Positions 43,657 to 51,742 of a DNA stretch of 64,000 nucleotides are shown here, one piece after another (position 1 is the first letter of the stretch; every line of letters begins with the position of its first letter). The stretch comes from Gordoniibacillus chartarius (GTDB taxonomy: Bacteria > Bacillota > Bacilli > Paenibacillales > NBRC-103111), in assembly GCF_042432825.1 (NCBI RefSeq), contig NZ_JBHLWN010000051.1, positions 22,168 to 86,167 on the forward strand, given 5' to 3'. Position numbers and translations under genes: made by a program. The notes beneath the pieces were generated by a model that did not search any database, was not told the DNA's origin, and saw only the letters and a program-made list of their open reading frames with translations.

Positions 43657-44937
43657 ATGGAACAACAAGCCATTATCGCTATCGGTATTTTTCTGCTGAC
43701 TTACGGCATGATTATTGCCGAGAAGGTGCACCGCACCATTGTCGCCATGATCGGCGGGGTCCTGATGGTCGTCCTCGGCATCATCGATCAAGAATCCGCT
43801 CTGCATCACATCGACTTCAACACGCTGGGGCTGCTCGTCGGTATGATGATTATTGTCAGCATTACCGCCGAGACCGGACTGTTCAAGTATTTGGCCATGA
43901 TCTCCGCCAAGAAGGCGGGCGGCGATCCGGTACGCATCATGCTGTATCTCGCCCTGATTACGGCCGTCGGCTCCGCGTTCCTGGACAATGTAACGACGGT
44001 GCTGTTAATGGTGCCCGTAACCCTCAGCATCACGCGGCAGCTGCAAGTACCGCCGGTGCCTTATCTGATCACGCAAATTCTCGCTTCCAATATCGGAGGC
44101 ACCGCGACGCTGATCGGCGATCCGCCGAACATCATGATCGGCAGCGCCGTGAAGGAGCTTACGTTTATGGCTTTCATTTATAACCTCGCTCCCTTCGTCG
44201 TTGTGCTTATGGCGGTCATCCTGCCGATCTTCGTGCTGCTGTTCCGCAAACAGATTCAAACGACGCCGGAGCTCAAGCAAAGCATTATGGCTGTAGACGA
44301 GAAGGCGCTCATCACGGACCGCAAGCTGCTGATCAAGAGCTTGTCGGTGCTTGGACTTACGGTAATCGGCTTCTTCCTGCATCAGCTGCTTCATCTCGAG
44401 TCGGCGACAGTCGCCTTGGCCGGCGGCTTTCTGCTGCTCCTGCTGACCGGCGAGCACGCCATGGAGGAGGCCTTCACGAAGGTGGAGTGGACCACGATCT
44501 TCTTCTTTGTCGGATTATTTGTTCTCGTCGGCGGGTTGGTGGAAACCGGAGTTATTTCCAAACTGGCCGCTCAGGCCATTGAGCTCACAGGAGGGAACCC
44601 GGCAGCCACCTCCATGCTCATCTTGTGGCTGAGTGCGATCGCTTCCGCTTTCCTGGACAACATTCCGTTCGTCGCTACGATGATCCCGATGATTCAAGAG
44701 ATGGGCAACATGGGCGTATCCAATCTCGAGCCGCTTTGGTGGAGTCTCGCGCTCGGCGCATGCCTCGGAGGCAACGGTACGTTAATCGGCGCCAGCGCCA
44801 ACCTGATCGTTGCCGGCATGTCGGCGAAGGAAGGCTATCCGATCCGGTTCGTCACTTTTATGAAGTACGGATTTCCGCTCATGCTGCTATCGATTGGAAT
44901 GGCTACCGTCTATATCTATCTTAGATACTTAATTTAA
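43657..44937 (+). CDS. ArsB/NhaD-type ion transporter (SLC13/ion transporter superfamily)
   Basis: 426 residues with about 11 membrane segments. Both inverted-repeat halves carry the family hairpin: AVGSAFLDNVTTVLLMVPVT and later ASAFLDNIPFVATMIPM, each with the Asp-Asn pair, as well as NIGGTATLIGDPPNIMIG and GGNGTLIGASANLIVAGMS. These are typical of ArsB/NhaD and the human P-protein (OCA2) branch. Substrate could be Na+/H+, arsenite or another anion; the sequence does not decide. The ATG follows GGGAGG. It lies behind a leader with tandem terminators and 98 bp before the TerC gene. Confidence 0.92.
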   Translation: MEQQAIIAIGIFLLTYGMIIAEKVHRTIVAMIGGVLMVVLGIIDQESALHHIDFNTLGLLVGMMIIVSITAETGLFKYLAMISAKKAGGDPVRIMLYLALITAVGSAFLDNVTTVLLMVPVTLSITRQLQVPPVPYLITQILASNIGGTATLIGDPPNIMIGSAVKELTFMAFIYNLAPFVVVLMAVILPIFVLLFRKQIQTTPELKQSIMAVDEKALITDRKLLIKSLSVLGLTVIGFFLHQLLHLESATVALAGGFLLLLLTGEHAMEEAFTKVEWTTIFFFVGLFVLVGGLVETGVISKLAAQAIELTGGNPAATSMLILWLSAIASAFLDNIPFVATMIPMIQEMGNMGVSNLEPLWWSLALGACLGGNGTLIGASANLIVAGMSAKEGYPIRFVTFMKYGFPLMLLSIGMATVYIYLRYLI

Positions 44938-45035
44938 TAGGCAATATTGAAAAATCCCAAAATTCCGCGAAACCGGAAATGGCGGCCCCTCGTACTGAAT
45001 CCTATATCGAATCAACCAAACGAGGGGTGTTCATT

Positions 45036-45713
45036 ATGGATTTCTTGTCTCCGGACTTTTGGTCCGCCTTGCTGGCTATCGTTATCATCGATTTGGTGCT
45101 TGCCGGGGACAACGCGATTGTCATCGGCCTGTCGGCGAGGAACCTGCCGAAGGACCAGCAAAGGAAAGTCATCTTCTGGGGAACGTTCGGCGCCATCGCC
45201 ATCCGTTCGCTGCTCACGCTCGCCGTCGTCTGGCTGCTGCAAATCCCTGGACTGCTGTTGCTGGGCGGCGCGCTGCTCATCTGGATCGCCTTCAAGCTGC
45301 TCGTCGAGGAGAAGAAGCACGATGTCGGTGCCGCTGCCAGCCTTTGGGCCGCAGTGCGGACGATCATCATCGCCGATACCGTGATGGGACTGGACAACGT
45401 ACTGGCGGTTGCCGGCGCGGCTCATGGCGACTTCGTACTGGTTGTGCTCGGCCTGCTCGTCAGCGTCCCGATTGTCGTCTGGGGCAGCACGCTGATTCTG
45501 CGCTGGGTGGAGCGGTTCCCGATTATTATCTACATCGGCTCCGGCGTGCTTGCCTGGACCGCTACGAAGATGATTACCGACGAGCCGTTCCTGAAGACGT
45601 TTTTCGCCGAAAACTCATTGCTGAAATGGGTTCTAACCGTAGTCGTTGTAGCCGGCGTGCTGCTGCTCGGCAAACTTCGCAATCAACGAAAGGCCTTGGC
45701 GAAATCATTATAA
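45036..45713 (+). CDS. TerC family integral membrane protein (YjbE-like)
   Basis: 225 residues with seven membrane segments. The ATG at 45036 follows GAGGGGTG; an earlier in-frame ATG at 44979 lacks a site. The first conserved acidic motif is IIDLVLAGDNAIVIGL and the second IIIADTVMGLDNVLAVAGAA. These Asp-Asn motifs form the proposed metal pathway, and Bacillus TerC proteins take part in manganese export. The 98-base gap upstream is too short for a yybP-ykoY manganese riboswitch. It may be cotranscribed with the ArsB/NhaD-type gene. Confidence 0.93.
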   Translation: MDFLSPDFWSALLAIVIIDLVLAGDNAIVIGLSARNLPKDQQRKVIFWGTFGAIAIRSLLTLAVVWLLQIPGLLLLGGALLIWIAFKLLVEEKKHDVGAAASLWAAVRTIIIADTVMGLDNVLAVAGAAHGDFVLVVLGLLVSVPIVVWGSTLILRWVERFPIIIYIGSGVLAWTATKMITDEPFLKTFFAENSLLKWVLTVVVVAGVLLLGKLRNQRKALAKSL

Positions 45714-45781
45714 CCCGGCCCCCTTCCCGCCCGCAGGCTTACAAAGAGGGATAGCATTTCATGCAAGCTTTAAGGAAAGAA

Positions 45782-45813
45782 ACGGCTTCCGAACCTTCGG
45801 AGGCCGTCTTTTT
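45782..45813 (+). terminator. Rho-independent terminator after terC-type gene
   Basis: ACGGCTTCCGAA pairs with TTCGGAGGCCGT around CC, with one mismatch, followed by TTTTT. Confidence 0.85.
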
Positions 45814-45898
45814 GTTTCGCGCTTTATTGACTTATATTGTAGATATGTTACAATTTACGTAAATAAACAACCATAATTCTGATATGAGGTGACCGCCC

Positions 45899-46510
45899 AT
45901 GATGAATCTGCAGCCTGCCCAATCCGGCCGCACTGCGTCTTCCCTGGACTACAGTCAAGCGTTGGAGCATGCGCTCCGCCTATTGCCGATCCCGGAGGGG
46001 TATACCCTTCGGCACGCCCGCCCCCGCAAGCAGAACGGGGCCGGCGTCTGGGTGTTCCGTTACGAGAAAAGCTCTGAAGACAACCTTGGCTGGGGCGGGG
46101 AGCACTATTCTTTCGTCGTCGCTATGGACGCACCTGCGATCCTTGGATTCACCTGGATGGACCGAAGGTTTACCGCAGGCGCACTCCCCAGTCCCGAAAT
46201 GACAAGAGAAGCTGCCCGGGATTTCCTCAACAAGCTCGAACCCGGACTATTCGACCGGCTGCAGAACCTCTGGATCGACCGCCATGACGAAACGATTCGC
46301 ATCCATGACGGCCTTAGTCAAGCCGGCGCCTCTCTCGTCATATCCGGCATGAAATACAAGTGTTACCGGCAGGAGCATGACGATTACGCATGGGTCATTG
46401 TCGGACCCGACGGGCAGGTTATCACCTTCGAGCAAGGAATCCTATGGGACAACGGGCGGGTTACGGAAAAATGGCTTCACGACAGCTGGGCCTCGGCGTT
46501 CGAGGAATAA
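45899..46510 (+). CDS. Hypothetical protein with PepSY/YcdB-like features
   Basis: 203 residues, no signal peptide or membrane segment. The ATG at 45899 lies 7 bases after GAGGTGA. The pattern EMTREAARDFLNKLEPGL resembles the helix of PepSY or YcdB-type domains (an EA..FL.K..P motif), and VGPDGQVITFEQGILWDNGR the strand that follows. YcdB-type domains normally sit outside the cell, so the absence of a signal peptide is odd. I do not recognise the family with confidence. A promoter may lie in the AT-rich stretch 45830-45870 (TTGACT near 45827 and TATTGTAGATATGTTACAAT). Confidence 0.7.
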   Translation: MMNLQPAQSGRTASSLDYSQALEHALRLLPIPEGYTLRHARPRKQNGAGVWVFRYEKSSEDNLGWGGEHYSFVVAMDAPAILGFTWMDRRFTAGALPSPEMTREAARDFLNKLEPGLFDRLQNLWIDRHDETIRIHDGLSQAGASLVISGMKYKCYRQEHDDYAWVIVGPDGQVITFEQGILWDNGRVTEKWLHDSWASAFEE

Positions 46511-46554
46511 CGAAAAGGCGCGAAACCGCCACGGCAGCTTCGCACCTGATCACC

Positions 46555-46920
46555 TTACTTATGCAAAATATCGTCCTTCAGCGTTGACACGTGCGCGAGC
46601 ACCTGACCGATATCCGACTCGCTCACCCCGAAGTGGGCCAGAGCATCGTGCAGGTGCTTCGCAATCGCCGCGAAGTGCTCCTCCTGCAAATTCATCCCTG
46701 CGTGCGCCTTGGCCATCGAATGGCCGGTGTACTGATTCGGGCCGCCAAGGGCAAAGCTGATGAACTTGGTCTGATGCATACGCTGCTTCTCCATGTCCGT
46801 GTTCTTAAAGAAATGATTCACCGTATCGTCGGCCAGCACCAACTCATAGAAATAGTCGACCACCTTGCCGATGGCTTCCTCTCCGCCGACCTTCTCGTAA
46901 AGCGTTCCCGCAGTTTGCAT
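46555..46920 (-). CDS. Group 1 truncated haemoglobin
   Basis: 121 residues, the right length. The ATG at 46920 lies 9 bases after AGAAGG; two ATGs further up are less well placed. It contains LYEKVGGEEAIGKVVDYFYE, then FFKNTDMEKQRMHQTKFI, GGPNQYTGHSMAKAHAGMNL with the proximal (F8) His in KAHAGM, and the end GQVLAHVSTLKDDILHK. The Phe-Phe and Gly pairs of the 2-over-2 globin fold are present. Members bind oxygen and NO and often protect against nitrosative stress. It converges on the unknown gene at 45899-46510. Confidence 0.93.
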   Translation of the reverse strand: MQTAGTLYEKVGGEEAIGKVVDYFYELVLADDTVNHFFKNTDMEKQRMHQTKFISFALGGPNQYTGHSMAKAHAGMNLQEEHFAAIAKHLHDALAHFGVSESDIGQVLAHVSTLKDDILHK

Positions 46921-47101
46921 GATATCCATCCTTCTCATTCAGGTTCCCCGTTAGACTGCCCCTATAATTGGGAAATATATCATAGGCCCTACCCGGGGAC
47001 AACTCTTCCGGCCCGACTGCGGACATCTGCGGTTGTCGCATAGGGATTTATTTTCCATTACAATGGACATGATACCGATCTGCAAAGTGTGGTGACTGTC
47101 C

Positions 47102-47797
47102 TTGTTTACGCTCTTATTGATTGAAGATGACGCGACGCTCTTCCAGGAGCTGAAAGAACGGCTCGTGCAGTGGAATTATACCGTTCACGGCATTACGGAT
47201 TTCGCCAAGGTGCTGGAGCAATTCGCGGGCGTCAACCCGGATCTCGTCATTATCGATATTCAGCTGCCCAAATATGACGGGTTCCACTGGTGCCGCCAAA
47301 TCCGGGCCCATTCCAACGTACCGATCCTGTTCCTCTCCTCCCGCGATCACCCGTCCGATATGGTCATGTCGATGCAGCTCGGCGCCGACGACTTCGTCCA
47401 GAAGCCGTTCCATTTCGACGTGCTGATCGCCAAAATCCAGGCCATCCTCCGCCGCGTGCACAACTACGGAGCGGAGCCGGTTAGGCTCAAGACGTGGTGC
47501 GGCGCTGCGGTCGATTATGAAAACAATACCGTCACGAATGCGGCCGGCTCGATCGAGCTGACCAAGAACGAGCTTCACATCCTGAAGCTGCTGATCGAAC
47601 ATAAAAACAAAATCGTCAGCCGCGAGCAGATCATCACAAGCTTGTGGGACGATCAGCGGTTCGTCAGCGACAATACGCTCACGGTCAATGTGAACCGGCT
47701 GCGGAAGAAGCTCGACGACATCGGCCTGGGGCCTTATATCGAAACGAAGGTCGGCCAAGGCTATATGGCCGTCGAAGAGGCAAACGTCCATGATTAA
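47102..47797 (+). CDS. OmpR-family response regulator (BceR-like)
   Basis: 231 residues from a TTG at 47102 behind GTGGTGA. The receiver domain has the acidic pair in LLIEDDATLF, the phosphorylated Asp in DLVIIDIQLPKYDGF and the Lys of DDFVQKPFHFDVL. The winged-helix DNA-binding domain follows (SIELTKNELHILKLLIEHKN and VNVNRLRKKLDDIGLGPYIE). It overlaps the kinase gene by 8 bp. Sequence and gene order are those of the Bce group, which responds to peptide antibiotics acting on lipid II cycle intermediates. Confidence 0.93.
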   Translation: MFTLLLIEDDATLFQELKERLVQWNYTVHGITDFAKVLEQFAGVNPDLVIIDIQLPKYDGFHWCRQIRAHSNVPILFLSSRDHPSDMVMSMQLGADDFVQKPFHFDVLIAKIQAILRRVHNYGAEPVRLKTWCGAAVDYENNTVTNAAGSIELTKNELHILKLLIEHKNKIVSREQIITSLWDDQRFVSDNTLTVNVNRLRKKLDDIGLGPYIETKVGQGYMAVEEANVHD

Positions 47798-48797
47798 AAC
47801 CTATCTCGCCGAACGGCGAAGCTGGCTGCTGTTCTTCGCCGCACTGCAGCTGCTGCTGCTCCTGATCGCCTATCTGGATGCGGCGATGCCGCTCTGCTCC
47901 GTGCTGTATATCGTGTTCTTATCGGCGCTGTGCTTCATCGGCTTCTTCATTTATCGCTATCACCGGGAAACCCGATACTATAAGCAGCTCCTGGAATGGG
48001 AGGAGCAGCTCGACCTTACGGGCCTCGCCGCGGCGGAGCGCCCGTTCGAGCGCATCGCCGAAGCCGCCTTGACGAACCAGACCGAACGGCTCCGGCAATC
48101 GGCTTCCCGCCACCTGACGATGCTGGAGCAGGAGAAGGACGAGCTGCTGTCCTGGATTCATGATGTGAAGACGCCGCTGACTGCGATGCGCCTCATGATC
48201 GATAGAATGGAAGACGAGCGGTTGAAGGCCCCGCTCTTGTACGAGTGGCTTCGCCTGCATCTGCTGCTCGATCAACAGCTGCATCAGAAGCGGCTGCCCT
48301 TCATGGAGAACGATTTGCTTATTGAGCAGGTCGACCTGGAAGCCGTATTATTCGCGGAAATCAAGACGCTGCAGTCGTGGTGTATTCACAAGGGCATCGG
48401 CTTCGACATGGACCTGGAGGTGCGCGAAGTGCTCAGCGACGCCAAGTGGCTCGCCTTCATCGTCCGGCAGCTGCTGACGAATGCGGTCAAATACAGCGAA
48501 GCCTCTTCGGACGTTACCGTGGTCAGCTTCGTTCAGGACGGGCATGCGGTGCTGGAAATCCGGGACACCGGGCGCGGCATCGAATCCAAGGATCTGCCCC
48601 GCATCTTCGACAAAGGGTTCACGTCGACCGGCCATCACGCAGACGGCGCCGCTACCGGCATGGGCCTATATTTGGCCCGTACGGCGGCGCAAGCTTTACA
48701 CATCCTTATCGGAGTTCAGTCCGAGCCGGGGGCTGGTTCGTCGTTCACCCTCCGGTTTCCGAAGCGGAATGCGTTCACGCAAATGACCGGCATGTGA
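47790..48797 (+). CDS. Intramembrane-sensing histidine kinase (BceS-like)
   Basis: 335 residues. It has only two membrane segments near the N-terminus (LLFFAALQLLLLLIAYLD and LCSVLYIVFLSALCFIGFFI) with almost no extracellular loop, the hallmark of intramembrane-sensing kinases. The H-box is SWIHDVKTPLTAMRLMID, the N-box LLTNAVKYS, and the ATP lid DTGRGIESKDLPRIFDKGF with GMGLYLARTAA. Such kinases sense drug flux through their partner ABC transporter rather than the drug itself. That partner is encoded just downstream. Confidence 0.93.
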   Translation: MIKTYLAERRSWLLFFAALQLLLLLIAYLDAAMPLCSVLYIVFLSALCFIGFFIYRYHRETRYYKQLLEWEEQLDLTGLAAAERPFERIAEAALTNQTERLRQSASRHLTMLEQEKDELLSWIHDVKTPLTAMRLMIDRMEDERLKAPLLYEWLRLHLLLDQQLHQKRLPFMENDLLIEQVDLEAVLFAEIKTLQSWCIHKGIGFDMDLEVREVLSDAKWLAFIVRQLLTNAVKYSEASSDVTVVSFVQDGHAVLEIRDTGRGIESKDLPRIFDKGFTSTGHHADGAATGMGLYLARTAAQALHILIGVQSEPGAGSSFTLRFPKRNAFTQMTGM

Positions 48798-48868
48798 CAG
48801 CTTTGTCACATGCCGATGTTGTTTTGTTAGCCGAATCAAACGAAAGCGGCCCCCTCCATGCTTATAAT
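48791..48868 (+). promoter_or_regulatory. BceR-type operator and promoter of the bceAB-like genes
   Basis: CATGTGACA (48791-48799), four bases, then TGTCACATG (48804-48812) form a perfect 9-bp inverted repeat that overlaps the stop of the kinase gene. A TATAAT follows at 48863-48868 with no recognisable -35 (ACGAAA). An activator-dependent promoter with a 7-4-7 inverted repeat upstream is the known architecture of BceR targets. Confidence 0.75.
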
Positions 48869-48898
48869 GAAATCATCTACGGGAAGGAGTGAATCGGC

Positions 48899-49663
48899 AT
48901 GGCCGCCATCTTGGAAGCCGTCAAAATCCATAAAAGCTACGGCAACAAGTACAATAAGCAGGAAGTATTGAAAGGGCTCGATCTAAGCATAGAGGAAGGC
49001 GAGTTCGTCAGCATTATGGGGTCGTCCGGCTCCGGCAAGACGACGCTCCTCAACGTGCTCTCCTCGATCGACAAGGTGAGCGGAGGCTCGATCCGCATCG
49101 AAGGCCAAGACATTACCGGTATGAAGGAGAAGCAGCTGGCGGATTTCCGGAAGCGGCATCTGGGGTTCATTTTCCAAGACTACAACCTGCTGGAGACGTT
49201 AACCGTAAAGGAAAATATTATGCTCCCGCTCTCGGTCGCCAAAGTATCCCGGGCGGAGGCGGAGCGCAAATTCCGGGAGGTTGCGGAGCAGCTCGGCATC
49301 TATGAGTTGAAGGATAAGTATCCGAACGAAATTTCCGGCGGGCAGAAGCAGCGTACCTCCGCAGCCCGGGCATTCGTGCATGAGCCCGGTTTGATTTTCG
49401 CCGATGAGCCGACAGGGGCGCTGGATTCGAAGTCCGCCTCCGACCTGCTGAACAAGCTCAGCCTGATGAACCAGCGCAGGGGCGCCACGATCGTCATGGT
49501 TACGCACGATCCGGTTGCGGCCAGCTACAGCGGCAGAGTGATTTTCATCAAGGACGGGCATATTTACACGCAGCTGTACCGGGGACAGGAAACGCGGCAG
49601 TCGTTTTTCCAGGACATCATGAAGACGCAGGGCGTGCTGGGCGGGGTGCAGGATGAACATTAG
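48899..49663 (+). CDS. ABC transporter ATP-binding protein (BceA-like)
   Basis: 254 residues. Walker A is MGSSGSGKTTLLNVL, the Q-loop GFIFQDYNLLETLTVKENIM, the signature EISGGQKQRTSAARAF, Walker B GLIFADEPTGALD, and the H-loop VMVTHDPVAA. This is a MacB/LolD-type ATPase, as used by BceA. The ATG follows GGAAGGAG, and its 3' end overlaps the permease gene by 11 bp. Together they remove bacitracin-like peptides from their lipid targets. Confidence 0.95.
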   Translation: MAAILEAVKIHKSYGNKYNKQEVLKGLDLSIEEGEFVSIMGSSGSGKTTLLNVLSSIDKVSGGSIRIEGQDITGMKEKQLADFRKRHLGFIFQDYNLLETLTVKENIMLPLSVAKVSRAEAERKFREVAEQLGIYELKDKYPNEISGGQKQRTSAARAFVHEPGLIFADEPTGALDSKSASDLLNKLSLMNQRRGATIVMVTHDPVAASYSGRVIFIKDGHIYTQLYRGQETRQSFFQDIMKTQGVLGGVQDEH

Positions 49664-51602
49664 TCAGCTCATTCGGCAAAATTTGAAGGCCAACCTGAAG
49701 CATTACTATCTCTACGTGTTCGCCCTGATTTTCAGCGTCGCGCTGTATTTCGCCTTCGTCACGCTGCAGTACGATCCGGCGCTGGAGCATATGAAGGGCA
49801 GCATCAAAGGAGCCGCCGCCATCCGAACCGCATCGATTCTGCTTGTCGCGATCGTGGCTGTCTTCAATCTGTATGCCAATAATATCTTCATCAAGCGGCG
49901 AAGCAAGGAGATCGGACTGCTGCAGCTGATCGGGATGACGAAAGGCACGATCTTCCGCATCCTGAGCGTGGAGAACGGCATCCTGTATTTCGGCGCACTG
50001 ATCGCCGGCGTGTTCGCCGGCTTCTCCGTATCGAAGCTGGTCCTGATGATTTTGTTCAAAATCATCGAGGTGGAGGCGCTCGCTTCGCTGCGTTGGTCCA
50101 ATCAGGCGCTGGTCCAGACAGTGGCCGTATTTGCGGCCATCTATGTGCTCATCATGCTCGTGTCCTACACGTTCATCAAACGGCAAAGCATCCTCGGTTT
50201 ATTCCGCTTCCGGTCCCAGACGGAGGATAAGCCGTACCGCATTACCGTTACCGAGATCGTGATCGGAGCTGTCGGGCTGATCATGATCGTGACGGGCTAC
50301 TACGTCTCTTCCAAGCTGTTCAGCGGGGACTACACGACGACGACGGAGCTCTTTGTTGCCATGTCGTTTATTCTGGCCTCGGTGATCGTCGGCACCTACT
50401 TGTTCTACAAAGGCTCCGTCCGGCTGATCCTGCATGAAATCCGCAAGCGCAAAGGCGGCCTCCTCACGGTCCGGGAAGTGCTGTCGCTGTCCTCGGTGAT
50501 GTTCCGCATGAGGTCGAACGCGCTGCTGTTGACAGTCATTACAACGCTGTCGGCGCTGGCAATCGGACTGCTGTCGCTTAGCTATATTTCGTACTATTCG
50601 GCGGAGAAAACTGCGGAGCAGAGCGTGCCCGCCCATTTCGCCTTCACCGGGCCGAAGGAAGCGGAGCAGTTCATCGCCGCGCTGGATGCGGAGCGGATCG
50701 AGCACCGCGAGACCCGGATCGAAACGCTGCAGGCTTATATCAACTTGTCGAAAGCGGTGGAGAACCAGCCCTCCGGCCTCCTGATCGATCCGAGCAAGCT
50801 CCCGGTGTCGGTCATCGCCGATACGTCGGCGAATGTCGGAGATATGGCGGAGGGGCAAGCCGTTCTCAGCGGGTATAGCGACATCATTCAGAAATTCATG
50901 ACGATCAAGAATTCGGGCCCCATTCAGCTGATGGGTGCGCAGAACACGATTGACTTGTCCTACACCGAGCTGAGAAAAGAGTTCATCCTCTCCTGGTATT
51001 TCACCAACGGAGGAGAGCCGACGGTTATCGTCGATGCGGCCGTATTCGAACGGCTGAAGACGGATCTTGCACCGGAAATTCAGAAGAAGTCATCCGTTTA
51101 CATTGGTGTAGATATTGCCGACAAGAGCAAGCTTGCCGCCGCCAACGAAGCGTTTCACCGATTGGAGCTTCCGGACGAGGACTTCGCCTTCGAATCCCGC
51201 CTCGATATGAGCACGCAGCAGAAGGCCAACATGGGACTGATCATGTTCATCGTCGCCTTCCTCGGCTTAGCGTTCCTGATCACGTCCGGCTGCATCCTGT
51301 ATTTCAAGCAGATGGACGAGAGCGAGGAAGAGAAGCCGAGCTGCACGATTCTCCGCAAGCTTGGCTTCTCCCCCGGCGATCTGCTGGCCGGAATCCGCAT
51401 GAAGCAGGTACTGAGCTTCGGCATTCCGTTAGCCGTCGGCCTCGTGCACAGCTATTTCGCGGTCCAATCCGGCTGGTTCCTGTTCGGTACCGAGCTGTGG
51501 ACGCCGATGTTTGCGGTGATGCTGCTGTATACCGTGCTGTACTCCGTGTTCGGGATATTGTCGGTGCTGCATTATAAGAAGGTGATTCGGGGGTCCTTGT
51601 AG
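49653..51602 (+). CDS. ABC transporter permease (BceB-like, FtsX domains)
   Basis: 649 residues with ten predicted membrane segments. The N-terminal FtsX block includes NNIFIKRRSKEIGLLQLIGM and GTIFRILSVENGILYFGALI. The large extracellular domain between segments 7 and 8 (about 310-530, from YSAEKTAEQSVPAHFAFTGP) is the drug-sensing part of BceB-type permeases. The second block ends with QMDESEEEKPSCTILRKLGF and three final helices. It completes the BceRS-BceAB module. Confidence 0.95.
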   Translation: MNISQLIRQNLKANLKHYYLYVFALIFSVALYFAFVTLQYDPALEHMKGSIKGAAAIRTASILLVAIVAVFNLYANNIFIKRRSKEIGLLQLIGMTKGTIFRILSVENGILYFGALIAGVFAGFSVSKLVLMILFKIIEVEALASLRWSNQALVQTVAVFAAIYVLIMLVSYTFIKRQSILGLFRFRSQTEDKPYRITVTEIVIGAVGLIMIVTGYYVSSKLFSGDYTTTTELFVAMSFILASVIVGTYLFYKGSVRLILHEIRKRKGGLLTVREVLSLSSVMFRMRSNALLLTVITTLSALAIGLLSLSYISYYSAEKTAEQSVPAHFAFTGPKEAEQFIAALDAERIEHRETRIETLQAYINLSKAVENQPSGLLIDPSKLPVSVIADTSANVGDMAEGQAVLSGYSDIIQKFMTIKNSGPIQLMGAQNTIDLSYTELRKEFILSWYFTNGGEPTVIVDAAVFERLKTDLAPEIQKKSSVYIGVDIADKSKLAAANEAFHRLELPDEDFAFESRLDMSTQQKANMGLIMFIVAFLGLAFLITSGCILYFKQMDESEEEKPSCTILRKLGFSPGDLLAGIRMKQVLSFGIPLAVGLVHSYFAVQSGWFLFGTELWTPMFAVMLLYTVLYSVFGILSVLHYKKVIRGSL

Positions 51603-51613
51603 CCCGCATCGGT

Positions 51614-51679
51614 CTAGAGAACGAGATCGAGCACGACGTTCTGCCAGGAACACATTTGGACTTTGGTATGTTTTGCCAT
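51614..51679 (-). CDS. Candidate 21-residue peptide gene
   Basis: On the minus strand AGGAGAG lies 8 bases before an ATG at 51679, followed by 21 codons to a TAG at 51614-51616. The peptide begins MAKHTKVQMCSWQNV and ends LDLVL. The ribosome binding site is far better than expected by chance in such a short gap, and it is the mirror image of the site used by the divergent gene at 51743. No family is recognised. It could be a small regulatory or membrane-associated peptide, or a chance product of the inverted repeat. Confidence 0.35.
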   Translation of the reverse strand: MAKHTKVQMCSWQNVVLDLVL

Positions 51680-51682
51680 ATG

Positions 51683-51739
51683 CAGCTCTCCTCTACAATG
51701 GAAATCAATGATGACGATCGAAGGTAGATAGGAGAGCTG
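51683..51739. repeat. Inverted repeat spanning two divergent ribosome binding sites
   Basis: CAGCTCTCCT (51683-51692) and AGGAGAGCTG (51730-51739) are exact complements 37 bases apart. In the plus-strand transcript the pairing would bury the AGGAG of the membrane protein gene; in the minus-strand transcript it would bury that of the small candidate gene. Confidence 0.65.
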
Positions 51740-51742
51740 ACG

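Noticed and set aside
44938..45035. yybP-ykoY manganese riboswitch before the TerC gene
   Set aside because: Such riboswitches often precede TerC-type genes, but this gap is only 98 bases and shows none of the conserved loops.
45761..45862. Small open frame of about 33 codons after the TerC gene
   Set aside because: A GAGGG lies before its ATG, but the frame runs through the terminator hairpin of the TerC gene, so it is not a credible gene.
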